A DNA stretch of 64,000 nucleotides from JAUWOY01 sp034431315 (GTDB lineage: Bacteria; Chloroflexota; Anaerolineae; VGOG01), in the NCBI GenBank assembly GCA_034431315.1, contig DAOUDK010000049.1:7793-71792 (forward strand), written 5' to 3'. Positions 8,367-16,802 of the stretch are shown piece by piece. Within the stretch, counting starts at the first letter, position 1; every line of letters begins with the position of its first letter. A program made the position numbers and the translations under genes. Below the pieces are notes generated by a model, which was given only the letters and a program-made list of their open reading frames with translations, was not told where the DNA came from and searched no databases.

Positions 8367-8395
8367 TTGCTATTCGCAAGGGCTGGTGTTATAAT
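8367..8395 (+). promoter_or_regulatory. Sigma70-type promoter for trmO
   Basis: TTGCTA (8367-8372), a 17-bp spacer and a perfect TATAAT (8390-8395) lie 32 bp before the trmO start. Confidence 0.75.
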
Positions 8396-8427
8396 GGTGT
8401 GCACTTCGAGAAAGGAAACTGAGGCAA

Positions 8428-8913
8428 ATGGAAGAGAATATCCAACGGGAGAGCATCAGCCTTGTGCCCATTGGGCGAGTGGTCAACGACATCGAATACC
8501 CAAGCGACGTCAAGTGGGAAAGCATCGTCTCCGAGGTAGTCATCGCTCCCCAGTTGGTGGAGGCCCTGGATGGAATAGACGGCTTCTCCCACGTCCTGAT
8601 CATCTTCTACTTGCACAAGGTGGGCGAAGACAGGCGCTCCCGGCTGAAAGTTCATCCTGAGAACAAGGAGGAGTTACCGTTAGTGGGGGTGTTCGCCACG
8701 CGGAGCCCTGTCCGTCCCAACCCCATCGGGGTCACGGTGGTGAAGCTGCTGGAGCGTCAAGAGAACGTCCTGAAAGTGCTGGGGCTGGACGCCTACGACG
8801 GCACCCCCGTGCTGGACGTCAAGCCCTACCTCAGACGGGGTGACTTGATCAAAGAAGCCACCATGCCAGACTGGTTGCTCCGCCTCTGGGAGCTTCAGGA
8901 TAGTGGACGCTGA
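8428..8913 (+). CDS. trmO: tRNA (N6-threonylcarbamoyladenosine-37-N6)-methyltransferase, TsaA/YaeB family
   Basis: The 161-residue protein spans the whole TrmO/TsaA (UPF0066) domain. It has PIGRVVND near the N-terminus, DGIDGFSHVLIIFYLHK at about 49-65, GVFATRSPVRPNPIGVTVVKL at about 88-108 (the diagnostic SAM-binding loop), and GLDAYDGTPVLDVKPYL. The family methylates t6A37 in tRNA. It has its own promoter and an upstream purine-rich binding region. The same window carries tsaB, tsaC and tsaE, which make the t6A substrate. Confidence 0.9.
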   Translation: MEENIQRESISLVPIGRVVNDIEYPSDVKWESIVSEVVIAPQLVEALDGIDGFSHVLIIFYLHKVGEDRRSRLKVHPENKEELPLVGVFATRSPVRPNPIGVTVVKLLERQENVLKVLGLDAYDGTPVLDVKPYLRRGDLIKEATMPDWLLRLWELQDSGR

Positions 8914-8938
8914 GGAAGCATGGGGCATCAACCACATT

Positions 8939-8967
8939 TTGCCAGAGCTACTGAAACCTGGTATAAT
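8939..8967 (+). promoter_or_regulatory. Sigma70-type promoter for the acetyltransferase
   Basis: TTGCCA (8939-8944), a 17-bp spacer and TATAAT (8962-8967) place the start of transcription about 25 bp before the ATG at 8998. Confidence 0.75.
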
Positions 8968-8997
8968 TACTCGCACCAAAGAAGGGGAGGCGGTGAA

Positions 8998-9411
8998 ATG
9001 CGAATCAGAGACTTTGTGCCCAGCGATGCTCACCAGTTGGTGGAGATTCTGAAAGCCAACCAGCAATATGGACATCCCGAAATTGACGGCCCTGAGGCCA
9101 TGTCGAGGGTGCATCAGTGCCAGGCCGCCGAGTTCCTGGTGGCCGAGGAGGACTATAAGGTGGTGGGGCTCATCAGGGGGGTCTACGATGGCTCCAGGGC
9201 CATCATTCATATTGCCTCAGTGCACCCCAACTACCAGCGGCGCGGCATCGGCAAGGCCCTGGTGCAGGAGATAGCCAAGAGATTCAGCGAACGGGGGGCT
9301 TCGTCTTTGGCCGTGACCGTGCCCGGCGAGCTAGGCTTCTGGAAGAAGGTTGGCTTTCGGCAGACCACCCGCATCATGTTTGCCTACCCCATTGATGACA
9401 TCCTCGGCTGA
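8998..9411 (+). CDS. GNAT-family N-acetyltransferase
   Basis: The 137-residue protein covers one GNAT domain: MRIRDFVPSDAHQLVEIL at the N-terminus, a central strand VVGLIRGVYD, the acetyl-CoA loop VHPNYQRRGIGKALVQEI (Q/RxxGxG/A), and GELGFWKKVGFRQTTR. I use ATG 8998 because GGGGAGG precedes it and the promoter -10 box lies inside any longer frame. The substrate is unknown. Confidence 0.85.
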   Translation: MRIRDFVPSDAHQLVEILKANQQYGHPEIDGPEAMSRVHQCQAAEFLVAEEDYKVVGLIRGVYDGSRAIIHIASVHPNYQRRGIGKALVQEIAKRFSERGASSLAVTVPGELGFWKKVGFRQTTRIMFAYPIDDILG

Positions 9412-9446
9412 TCTGACCGCTAGAGCGCGGACCTGGCAAGCCAAAG

Positions 9447-9483
9447 AAGAGCCTCCCCCTGGTTGTTGAGGGCGAGGCTCTTT
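9447..9483 (+). terminator. Terminator, copy 1 of a thrice-repeated hairpin
   Basis: A 14-bp stem with one mismatch (AAGAGCCTCCCCCT, 9447-9460 with 9469-9482) around loop GGTTGTTG. The upstream flank CCTGGCAAGCCAAAG is repeated before the copy near 11565, and the hairpin recurs at 10446. This points to a duplicated terminator element. Confidence 0.7.
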
Positions 9484-9505
9484 GCAGCTATTGGCTTGTG
9501 GCTCT

Positions 9506-9534
9506 TTGACAGCCACTCCATTTTGCTGTATAAT
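9506..9534 (+). promoter_or_regulatory. Consensus sigma70 promoter for the DUF433 antitoxin operon
   Basis: A full-consensus TTGACA (9506-9511), a 17-bp spacer and TATAAT (9529-9534) stand 22 bp before the ATG at 9556. It is the strongest-looking promoter in the window and is expected for an autoregulated toxin-antitoxin operon. Confidence 0.85.
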
Positions 9535-9555
9535 TGGAGTGACTGGAGGTGAATC

Positions 9556-10101
9556 ATGGCAGTGAAAGCGAAACAACGAGACAAAGTTCGAGTGCAAGTA
9601 GACCTGACCACAGCCGAGGCCACCTTGCTGGAGCTTTTGCAGAGGCGCCTGTCAGTCCGTTCGCGGGCCGATCTGCTCCAACAGGCTTATGGCACCTTCC
9701 TCTGGATCGTGGACGAAATGCTATCGGGCCGGCGCATCGTCAGTGTCGAAGCGGGGATGCTGGGTCAGTTGGAGAGGTTCAAAGAACTGATCGTACCAGC
9801 GGTAGAGCCATTGGTCTTTGGGCACTATCAATACCTCGTCACCCGCCCGGAGAAAGGCCGAGAACAGCCCTATCTGAAAGGGCGAAACATGACGGTGGGG
9901 CAATTGGTGTACAAGATGCGGGCCAATCAATTGAGTGTAGAGCAGGCAGCCAAGGACATGGACCTGCCAGTGAGGCAAGTCATGGAAGCCGTTGCCTATT
10001 ACCAGATCCACCGCGACCTAATTGAGAGCGAGATGGAAGAAGAAAAGCAATACCTGCTCTCCCAGGGAGTTGAACTTGAGCCTCGCGCTGTACCTCGATG
10101 A
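9556..10101 (+). CDS. DUF433-type antitoxin
   Basis: The 181-residue protein has an N-terminal ribbon-helix-helix-like part (VRVQVDLTTAEATLLELLQRRLSVRSRADLL) and a C-terminal DUF433 winged-helix-like part (about 85-160: YLVTRPEKGREQPYLKGRNM, then MTVGQLVYKMRANQLSVEQA and DLPVRQVMEAVAYY). DUF433 proteins are antitoxins paired with PIN-like DUF5615 toxins, exactly what follows. The toxin gene overlaps its 3' end, so the two are translationally coupled. A consensus promoter lies upstream. Confidence 0.85.
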   Translation: MAVKAKQRDKVRVQVDLTTAEATLLELLQRRLSVRSRADLLQQAYGTFLWIVDEMLSGRRIVSVEAGMLGQLERFKELIVPAVEPLVFGHYQYLVTRPEKGREQPYLKGRNMTVGQLVYKMRANQLSVEQAAKDMDLPVRQVMEAVAYYQIHRDLIESEMEEEKQYLLSQGVELEPRAVPR

Positions 10102-10441
10102 CTGTGCCTTCTCCCACGAATTGAGACGATTGCTGCTCAAAGCCGGACACGACGTTGAGACCCCCGCCGATGTGCGCCCCCCGCTCACTGGTGAGGACGA
10201 TGCAGCCCACTTTGCCCACGCCAAAGCAGTCGGCCGTGCCATTCTCACCTTGAACCCGAGAGACTTCAAGGAACTGCACGACCAGGATCCTGACCATCCT
10301 GGCATCCTCTCCGTATACCAGGATAACGATCCGTCCAAAGACATGAGCCATCGCCAGATCGTCCAGGCGATAGCTAATTTGGAGAGCACCGGCGTTACCG
10401 TTGCCAGAGGGTTTTGGTCACTCAATGCCTACCGTTGGTAA
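10076..10441 (+). CDS. DUF5615 PIN-like toxin
   Basis: The protein of about 121 residues begins LSLALYLDDCAFSHEL and has the Mut7-C/PIN-like pattern of acidic residues (LDDC, TGEDDAAHFAHA, TLNPRDFKEL), consistent with a metal-dependent ribonuclease toxin. No ATG is available. TTG at 10076 is chosen because AGGGAG is 6 nt upstream; TTG 10070 is an alternative. It overlaps the DUF433 antitoxin by 26 bp and ends at a strong terminator. Confidence 0.75.
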   Translation: MSLALYLDDCAFSHELRRLLLKAGHDVETPADVRPPLTGEDDAAHFAHAKAVGRAILTLNPRDFKELHDQDPDHPGILSVYQDNDPSKDMSHRQIVQAIANLESTGVTVARGFWSLNAYRW

Positions 10442-10445
10442 AAGA

Positions 10446-10484
10446 AGAGCCTCGCCCTGGTTGTTGAGGGCGAGGCTCTTTTGT
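10446..10484 (+). terminator. Rho-independent terminator, copy 2 of the repeated hairpin
   Basis: A perfect 14-bp stem AAGAGCCTCGCCCT (10446-10459 with 10468-10481) with loop GGTTGTTG, followed by TTTTGT, stands directly after the toxin stop codon. Confidence 0.9.
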
Positions 10485-10525
10485 CTGGCTGCTCTTCTTT
10501 AGCTCAAAAAGGTGCCATTATGCCT

Positions 10526-10966
10526 TTACGAAGTCTCTTCCGGATCTAGAATGGCCAACCCCACATCGGAAGCTGCCTGGCGCAGCCTGGTGTCTGCACA
10601 AACAAACACCGGCGACAACGCTCTGAACCCCAGGGCGGCCGTTAACTGCAAGGCATCCAACGTCCTGAGGCCATGCTGCAACACCAGGTCCCTGGCCTGT
10701 TGGATGAAGCCGCTGCGGAAACCGGCTACGATGAGGTCGCCTAATACGTTGTTGGCAAACTGGGTCAGGGCATCATTCATAGCCTGGAAGGTAATTTCGC
10801 CCCGGTTCCGCTTGCGCTGCAAAGCCGAGGCCATTTCGACAATCGCCAGTCCCGAGATGATCAGGACGTTGTCCTGGTCGTCAAAGATGGCGTTGACTCG
10901 CTCGGAGCCAGGCTCCAGGTGATACCGCTTGACCAGGGCGCTGGTGTCAAAGAAGTAGAAAACCAT
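10526..10966 (-). CDS. PIN-domain toxin (VapC-like)
   Basis: The 146-residue PIN domain has the acidic catalytic set: FFDTSALVKRY (first Asp), AIVEMASAL (Glu), GLRTLDALQLTAAL (Asp) and VCADTRLRQAA (Asp). The family is an Mg-dependent RNase that inhibits translation. ATG 10966 overlaps the upstream antitoxin's TAA as TAATG, so expression is coupled and longer frames are unlikely. Confidence 0.85.
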   Translation of the reverse strand: MVFYFFDTSALVKRYHLEPGSERVNAIFDDQDNVLIISGLAIVEMASALQRKRNRGEITFQAMNDALTQFANNVLGDLIVAGFRSGFIQQARDLVLQHGLRTLDALQLTAALGFRALSPVFVCADTRLRQAASDVGLAILDPEETS

Positions 10967-11379
10967 TACCGTTCTTCCCGTTCGGCGAGTACCTCCTGAG
11001 CCAGAGAACCTTCCATTTTGGCCAAACCCTGCCACACCTGTTCCAGAGTAACTTTGGGATTCGCCATGGCCTGGAGACCGTATTCCAACCCGTCGGAGAC
11101 CAGGTACCCTTGTTGGCTCAACTCCCGCAAGGCTCGCTGCTTCCGGGGCGTGAATGTGATGCCTTCTTTGGGACGCGAGTGTTCTAGGGCCTGCGCCGTC
11201 CGGCTGAATTCCAACAGACGTTGGCGGGGATAGGCCGCCAGCATCTCAGAACGCATGATCAGGTAGGCTCCTTGAGCCAAGGCGAGAACGACAAGACCCT
11301 CACCCTGGGCATTCAGCATCTCCATAGGGATGACCACACCTTTACTATCAACCGTAATGCCTATCGCCATCTCTATCAC
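10966..11379 (-). CDS. Antitoxin partner of the PIN toxin
   Basis: The 137-residue protein starts with a short AbrB-like strand region (AIGITVDSKGVVIPMEMLN), then a helical body ending in VTLEQVWQGLAKMEGSLAQE. There is no clear known domain over its full length. Its position, TAATG overlap with the toxin and size make it the probable antitoxin. The second Met (MAIGIT) is an alternative start. Confidence 0.65.
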   Translation of the reverse strand: MIEMAIGITVDSKGVVIPMEMLNAQGEGLVVLALAQGAYLIMRSEMLAAYPRQRLLEFSRTAQALEHSRPKEGITFTPRKQRALRELSQQGYLVSDGLEYGLQAMANPKVTLEQVWQGLAKMEGSLAQEVLAEREER

Positions 11380-11778
11380 CCCTTTCCTGATAGGATTATA
11401 GCATAAAACTTGGGAAAAAGCAATGCAGGTACTTGGCCTGCTGCCGTGGTGCCCCTTCGATAGCCGTCCTTCGGCTAGCGCTCAGGGCAAGCCTCAGCCG
11501 GCTTGTGCGGGTTGCGATATGGAGCATCAGTCCTGCTTCCTCGCTGTGAGGGTGTAGCGAGAAAACCTGGCAAGCCAAAGAAGAGCCTCGCCCCGATTGC
11601 TGAGGACAAGGCTTTTTCATCTAGTCACTCCGCTTTGGCTCAAACCTGGCGGACCTGAAGTACCTTTTGCGTTCTCAGTATCCCAATGCACCTGGACGGC
11701 GAAAGCTCCGATCGTAAGCGACGGTCGGAGCTTCTTTGTTAGGCCAGGATTATGCGAGTGAGGATTCGCAGGGTGAGT
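11380..11778. other. Gene-free stretch with dispersed repeats
   Basis: No convincing gene is visible in these 399 bp. The stretch holds a member of the TTCGGC-CTCAGG palindrome family (11468-11487), a decayed third copy of the AAGAGCCTCGCCC terminator element with its CCTGGCAAGCCAAAG flank (11564-11618), and a hairpin AAGCTCCGA...TCGGAGCTT (11703-11733). Confidence 0.7.
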
Positions 11779-12552
11779 TCAGAGGCTAGATAGGCCATTG
11801 GCGATAGCTTTGGCCTCCCCCACCATCTGAGGGTCGAGGTCGAAGACCGAGACTCCCCGGCGGTCGGCCTCGATGGCCAGGGAGCTCTCCGAAAGGAAGC
11901 CGATCACTCGAAAGCCGGGCAGACTCTCGGTGATGAAATCCCGGTCGGCCTGGCCCCGCACTTTGTTGCCCACGACGTAAACTTCCTCGATGCCGATGTC
12001 AGCAGCCAAACGAGAGATAGTTTGAGCCGTCCGCAAGCTGCGCTGCCCCGGCTCGACGACGACGATCATGGCGTCAACTGCCCCGGCCGTGCCCCGCCCC
12101 AGATGCTCGATGCCGGCTTCCATGTCGAGGATAATCACCTCAGAGCGCTGCAAAAGCAGATGGCGCACCAGGTGCTTGAGGAGCGCGCTCTCAGGGCAGA
12201 CGCAGCCAGTGCCGCCGCCCTTGATGGTGCCCATCACCAGCAGCCTCACGCCGCGCCACTCGGCCGAGAAGCGGTCGGGGATGTCGTCCACGCGGGGGTT
12301 CAGCTTGAAGAAGCCGCCGTACTCCCCCGGCTTGGCCCCGGTGCGCTCGTAGATGAGCTCCTCCATCTCGGCGATGGGGGCGATTTGAGCGGCCACTTCC
12401 TCGGGGAAGCCCAGCGCCGAGGCCAGGTTGGCGTTGGGATCGGCGTCTATGGCCAGCACCCTCTGATCCCGCTCAGCGTAGATATAGGCCAGCAAACTGG
12501 CCAGAGTAGTCTTCCCCACCCCCCCCTTGCCAGTAATAGCGATCTTAGGCAT
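11779..12552 (-). CDS. cooC: CooC-type nickel-insertion ATPase (MinD/ArsA superfamily)
   Basis: The 257-residue P-loop ATPase has the deviant Walker A GKGGVGKTT at residues 8-16, DADPNANLASALG near 40, and the CooC-specific metal-binding CxC in GTGCVCPESALLKHL at about 117-131. Further motifs are LDMEAGIEHLGRGT and VVGNKVRG. CooC dimers use ATP to load nickel into the C-cluster of carbon monoxide dehydrogenase, so this implies a Ni-CODH elsewhere in the genome; none is in the window. The parvulin gene upstream is separated by an ATATCCAAT phrase repeat, so co-transcription is uncertain. Confidence 0.88.
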   Translation of the reverse strand: MPKIAITGKGGVGKTTLASLLAYIYAERDQRVLAIDADPNANLASALGFPEEVAAQIAPIAEMEELIYERTGAKPGEYGGFFKLNPRVDDIPDRFSAEWRGVRLLVMGTIKGGGTGCVCPESALLKHLVRHLLLQRSEVIILDMEAGIEHLGRGTAGAVDAMIVVVEPGQRSLRTAQTISRLAADIGIEEVYVVGNKVRGQADRDFITESLPGFRVIGFLSESSLAIEADRRGVSVFDLDPQMVGEAKAIANGLSSL

Positions 12553-12595
12553 GTTGCCTCCATTCTCTCAATATCCAATACCCAATATCCAGTTT

Positions 12596-13570
12596 CTAAT
12601 CAATGAACCGCTCGATAGTGGCGCCCTCCCGCCGCTCCTGCATCCAACCGGCGAAAGCTTGTTCCTTCAAAGCGTTCAACAGTTCGGGCGGAAGAGGGCG
12701 ATCGGGGGCCTTTTCCAGCACCTGGACGACGTGGTAGCCGAATTGGCTCTGCACTACTCCGCTGATCTGGCCAGGCTGGAGGGCAAAGGCAGCCTCCTCA
12801 AGTTCAGGCGAGATCAATTGTCTCCGGTGGAAGAAGCCCAAATCGCCCCCTGCTTCTTTGGTGTTCTGGTCTTGGGATAGTTGACTGGCCAGGGCCGCGA
12901 AGTCCTCTCCTGCTTGCAGTTGATTCAAGATGGCCTGGGCTTCCGCTTCCGTCTCTACCAGGATGTGACGAGCGTGTACCTGCTCGCCTGTGGTCGGGAC
13001 GGAAACCGTGACCTGCTCGAAGATGGCCTGGGCCAGCAATTGGAAACGGATCTCCTCTCTGAAATCCTCGTAGGTCAAGTCGCTGGTTAGCAGCCACTCT
13101 TCAAAACTTGCCTGGCCTCCTCCCCCCTCAATGCTCTCCTGGATCACCCTTTCCAACTCTTCTTCGGAGATGGCCACGCCTTCTTGGGCGGCAGCCTGCT
13201 TGATGAGCACCTGCTCGATCATCGAGTCCAGAACCTGGCGGCGCATCTGGGCCAGCCTGGCCTTGCCGTCTTCGCTCTCCAGATCGAAGCCCTGCTCTGC
13301 CATAGCGGCCTCGAACCTGGCCGTCTCTTCCTGGTAGTCGGCCAGGAAGATGAACTGTCCGTTCACTATGGCCGCCAGAGGCCGTTCACTGGTCGCTGTC
13401 GGTGAGGGCCTGGCTATCGTCGCAGTCGCCGGAGGCGGAGCCACCTCCTGCACAGCCGTGTTGGTCGGCCTGGGCGTTATCCCCTCATTGAGGGGAACCT
13501 CTTTCGGCCCACAACTCACCAACAAGCCCACAATGATGACAATGACCAACCCTAATCGTCTATGGCTCAA
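12596..13570 (-). CDS. SurA/PrsA-like peptidyl-prolyl isomerase lipoprotein
   Basis: The 324-residue protein has a lipoprotein signal (GLLVSCGPKE, lipidated Cys at about 20), a Pro/Thr-rich spacer, a SurA_N-type chaperone domain (about 65-190: VNGQFIFLADYQEETARFEA, DSMIEQVLIKQAA) and a parvulin domain (about 205-305: VHARHILVETEAEAQAIL, GGDLGFFHRRQLI, GYHVVQVLE). It would act outside the membrane as a foldase for secreted proteins, which are abundant in this window. Confidence 0.88.
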   Translation of the reverse strand: MSHRRLGLVIVIIVGLLVSCGPKEVPLNEGITPRPTNTAVQEVAPPPATATIARPSPTATSERPLAAIVNGQFIFLADYQEETARFEAAMAEQGFDLESEDGKARLAQMRRQVLDSMIEQVLIKQAAAQEGVAISEEELERVIQESIEGGGGQASFEEWLLTSDLTYEDFREEIRFQLLAQAIFEQVTVSVPTTGEQVHARHILVETEAEAQAILNQLQAGEDFAALASQLSQDQNTKEAGGDLGFFHRRQLISPELEEAAFALQPGQISGVVQSQFGYHVVQVLEKAPDRPLPPELLNALKEQAFAGWMQERREGATIERFID

Positions 13571-13670
13571 GTATCCTCCTCGCTACGAGATCATGGATGA
13601 TCTGTTCAAGATGCGGAGCTATTATACAGGGAGACCCCGTTTTGTGCAAACGGAGTTCGCGAGCTACTAT

Positions 13671-13699
13671 TTGCCAAAAGGCTTGTCTTGTGATAAAAT
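13671..13699 (+). promoter_or_regulatory. Sigma70-type promoter for the secreted glycosidase operon
   Basis: TTGCCA (13671-13676), a 17-bp spacer and TAAAAT (13694-13699) lie 58 bp before the ATG at 13758, which has the binding site AGGAGAGAG. Confidence 0.65.
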
Positions 13700-13757
13700 A
13701 GCCGTTGTGCTGGGAGACCTCGGTCTCACATTCTAAGACTTAGGAGAGAGAATCTCA

Positions 13758-16700
13758 ATGGAAGATAAACCAAACTCTTTGTCAGATACCATTACCACGG
13801 TGACAACAAAAAAGTGGATCAATCGAGGCATCAACTTCGTGCTGATCCCTTCGTTGATTCTGGTGGCCTTGCTTCTTCCGCCTATCTCGCTCAAGGATCG
13901 CATCCTGGGGACTGGCTACACCGCCATCAATCAAGACAACTGGTCGGTGGAGGATCCCGACGGCACTCGCTTGGAGATCCCTCCCGCCGCGCTGTCAGGC
14001 TCGATCAAGGTCAAGCTCACTCTGGTGCCACGCCTCGACTTCCTGCAGGGCTCGGCCGGGAAGGAACTGGTGGAAGCGGCCGAAGCCATCCCCGATAACC
14101 TGGAGGTGAAAAGCCCCTTCTACCAGATCGCCTTGCGGGGGGAGATGCCCACGGAAGCGGTGCTCACCGTGCCCATCCCCAACGACGCCGAGCCATACCG
14201 CACTCTCGACCTCTACACCTGGACGGGCGAGGATTGGCAGTGGCTTCCCGGCCACGTCATCGCCGAGGATGATGTGATCGTAGCCCGTTTGTCCGCTGTG
14301 CCCTCCTCGGTGGTGGTGATGCAGTCCAGGCCTGTGTCCCCAGTTGTTTCGACTGGGCTATCTAGCGAAGATGCCATGTTACCTGAAGCAAAGGAAGTCC
14401 TGGCAGGGCTAAATCCTCGCGGTCTCTACCTGAGCGATGAGGGCAGAATCAGCGGCGACATCGAATCCCTGTGCAGTTTGGGCAAAATGGCCTCGCCTGC
14501 TATCTTGCCCACCCTGCGCAATTGGAGCGAGGAGGGTGGCATCAGGGACGATCTTGTTAACGCCATGCTTTATAACGCCGAACTGCGGTACAAACATCTG
14601 GTGACTATCGCCTGGCTGGCGGCTGATAGCGCTTGCGCGGGAATTGACCTGGACTACCGAGGAATCAACGTCGAGCTGAGGGATGAGTTCAGCCTGTTCA
14701 TCGCCGAGCTGGCCGAGAGGCTGCACGAGAACGGGCAATCGCTGACCTTGAGGGTCGCTATCCCTACCCAGGGAGCCGGAGGTAGCTGGGATACAGGCGC
14801 TTACGATTGGCGTGCCTTGGGACAGGCTGTGGATGCCCTCGAGATCCCGGTTCCTGACGACCCTGAGGCCTACGTTCCTGGAGGATGGCTGGAGTCGCTG
14901 CTGGATTGGGCGGTAGGTGAGGTGAACCGCTACAAGATCCAGCCGGTTATCTCCACCTATAGCCTGGAAAAGGTTGGCGATACCACCACCAGGGCGCCGT
15001 ACATCGAAACCCTGGCCCCCCTCGTCCAGATCGCCGTCGAGGCGGAGGACGCCACCATTGATCCCGGCGAAAAGGTGATCCTGGCCCTGTCTAATTTGGA
15101 GGAGTCAGGCGGCCTTAACTTCGATGAGGCCACTCAGACTTATTGGTTCAACTACACCGACGAGAGCGGTGCTCAGCACACGGTTTGGCTGGGTAACGCG
15201 GAGTGCCTGGCCCACAAACTGGAACTGATAGCCCAATACAACCTGCGGGGCGTAACGGTGGCCAATCTGCTTGATGAGGGTAACGACGAGAGAGTTTGGG
15301 AGGTCGTGCGCAGCTTCCGAGAGCTTACACCGCCTTCATCAGTGGGAAGTCAGTTCGCGCTGATTTGGACGGTGCAAGACGCAGCAGGCCAGCTATCCCA
15401 GATCATGAAGCCGCTGGACGATCCTCGCTACGTGTGGACGGCTGGAGCGCCAGGCGACTACACCTTCGCTGCGGCTATCTCTACCGATGGGGGGCGGACG
15501 GTCAGCCGCCGAGGCGACGTTGGCCTCCGGGTGCTCGAACCCACCTCCACGCCAACGCCTACTTACACCCCGACGCCTACACCTACACCAACACCAACAC
15601 CAACGTCAACTCCTACCCCCACACCTACATCCACGCCCACATCAACGCCTACCCCCACGCCAATGCCTACCGCCACTCCGCTACCAACAGCGACCCCTAC
15701 GCCTGTGCCCAAGCCAACTGCGACCCCCAAGCCAAAGCCCAAGCCACTTACGGGTCTCGGTTTCGACTACGGCATCCAGGTGCATGCCATTAACCAGGAT
15801 CACGGGCCTATCATCAACGCCGTCAAGCACCTGGGGTTCCGATGGCTCAAGCAGCAGATTGAGTGGAAGCATTACGAGCCATCCAAAGGCCAATACCAAT
15901 GGGGTGAAATGGACCGACTCGTGGAAAGTTGCCAAGCAGCCGGTATTAAGATTCTTTTCAGCGTGGTCAAGGCGCCGAATTGGGCCAGGCCGGGGAATAC
16001 TGATCTCAGCGTTGAGGGTCCGCCGGCTAACCCTCAAGACTTCGCAGACTTCCTGGCGGCGATGGCCGAGCGCTACAAAGGCCGGGTCCAGGCCTACGAG
16101 ATCTGGAACGAGCAGAACCTGCACTACGAGTGGGGCAACGAGGCCCTGGACGCTGGCCGCTACGTGCAGCTTTTGGCCGCCGCCTACCGAGCCATCAAAG
16201 CCAAGGATCCTGGCGCTGTCGTAGTCAGCGGCGCACTGACCCCCTGTGGGGATAACCCGCCTCTGGCCGTTGATGACCTCGTTTACCTGGAACAGATGTA
16301 CCAGGCCGGGCTGAAGAACTACTGCGATGCGGTGGGAGTACATCCCAGCGGCTACAACGTGCCGCCCGACGCCGACTGGCGGACCTGGAGCGATCCCTCG
16401 GCCGCGTTCCAAGGTCCCACTGGCAATCATCACCATAGCTGGGTCTTCCGTGGCACCATGGAGGGGTCTCGGAACATCATGGTCGTATACGGTGACAGCA
16501 GCAAGAGGCTCTGGCCTACCGAGTTCGGCTGGGCCGCCACGGAGGGTATGGGCGTGGGGCCAAATCCGGGCTACGACTACGCGGCCGACAACACCGAGGC
16601 CGAGCAAGCCCAATTCCTGGTCAGAGCCTACCAGATGGGTAAGAACTGGGGCTGGGTGGGGCCGATGTTCAGCTGGAATCTCAATTTCTGGCCCGTTGCT

Positions 16701-16793
16701 GGAGCCAGCAGCGAACTAGCCAAATTCGGCATCGTGCGCGGCGACTGGAGCGGGCGGCCGGCCTATGCCGCCCTGCACGACATGCCAAAGTAG
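13758..16793 (+). CDS. Large secreted protein: GH18-like pseudo-enzyme plus GH5/GH39-like glycoside hydrolase
   Basis: The 1011-residue protein has an N-terminal membrane anchor (about 25-45). A beta-rich domain follows (about 55-200), then a TIM-barrel region at about 215-520 resembling spore-type GH18 proteins. A Thr/Pro stalk spans about 595-665, and a second TIM barrel 665-1011. In the GH18-like part the DGxDxDxE motif reads AGIDLDYRG (residues 294-302), so the first Asp and the catalytic Glu are lost and it is probably non-catalytic. The C-terminal barrel keeps both carboxylates of clan GH-A enzymes: EIWNEQN with E785 as acid/base and PTEFGW with E922 as nucleophile. It likely acts on an extracellular polysaccharide. 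A paralogue of the last domain is encoded at 17384. Confidence 0.75.
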   Translation: MEDKPNSLSDTITTVTTKKWINRGINFVLIPSLILVALLLPPISLKDRILGTGYTAINQDNWSVEDPDGTRLEIPPAALSGSIKVKLTLVPRLDFLQGSAGKELVEAAEAIPDNLEVKSPFYQIALRGEMPTEAVLTVPIPNDAEPYRTLDLYTWTGEDWQWLPGHVIAEDDVIVARLSAVPSSVVVMQSRPVSPVVSTGLSSEDAMLPEAKEVLAGLNPRGLYLSDEGRISGDIESLCSLGKMASPAILPTLRNWSEEGGIRDDLVNAMLYNAELRYKHLVTIAWLAADSACAGIDLDYRGINVELRDEFSLFIAELAERLHENGQSLTLRVAIPTQGAGGSWDTGAYDWRALGQAVDALEIPVPDDPEAYVPGGWLESLLDWAVGEVNRYKIQPVISTYSLEKVGDTTTRAPYIETLAPLVQIAVEAEDATIDPGEKVILALSNLEESGGLNFDEATQTYWFNYTDESGAQHTVWLGNAECLAHKLELIAQYNLRGVTVANLLDEGNDERVWEVVRSFRELTPPSSVGSQFALIWTVQDAAGQLSQIMKPLDDPRYVWTAGAPGDYTFAAAISTDGGRTVSRRGDVGLRVLEPTSTPTPTYTPTPTPTPTPTPTSTPTPTPTSTPTSTPTPTPMPTATPLPTATPTPVPKPTATPKPKPKPLTGLGFDYGIQVHAINQDHGPIINAVKHLGFRWLKQQIEWKHYEPSKGQYQWGEMDRLVESCQAAGIKILFSVVKAPNWARPGNTDLSVEGPPANPQDFADFLAAMAERYKGRVQAYEIWNEQNLHYEWGNEALDAGRYVQLLAAAYRAIKAKDPGAVVVSGALTPCGDNPPLAVDDLVYLEQMYQAGLKNYCDAVGVHPSGYNVPPDADWRTWSDPSAAFQGPTGNHHHSWVFRGTMEGSRNIMVVYGDSSKRLWPTEFGWAATEGMGVGPNPGYDYAADNTEAEQAQFLVRAYQMGKNWGWVGPMFSWNLNFWPVAGASSELAKFGIVRGDWSGRPAYAALHDMPK

Positions 16794-16802
16794 AAAGGAG
16801 AT

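Noticed and set aside
11700..11737. Strong terminator
   Set aside because: The hairpin AAGCTCCGA...TCGGAGCTT is real, but there is no clear U-tract on either side and no gene ending close by, so it is only listed within the gene-free stretch.
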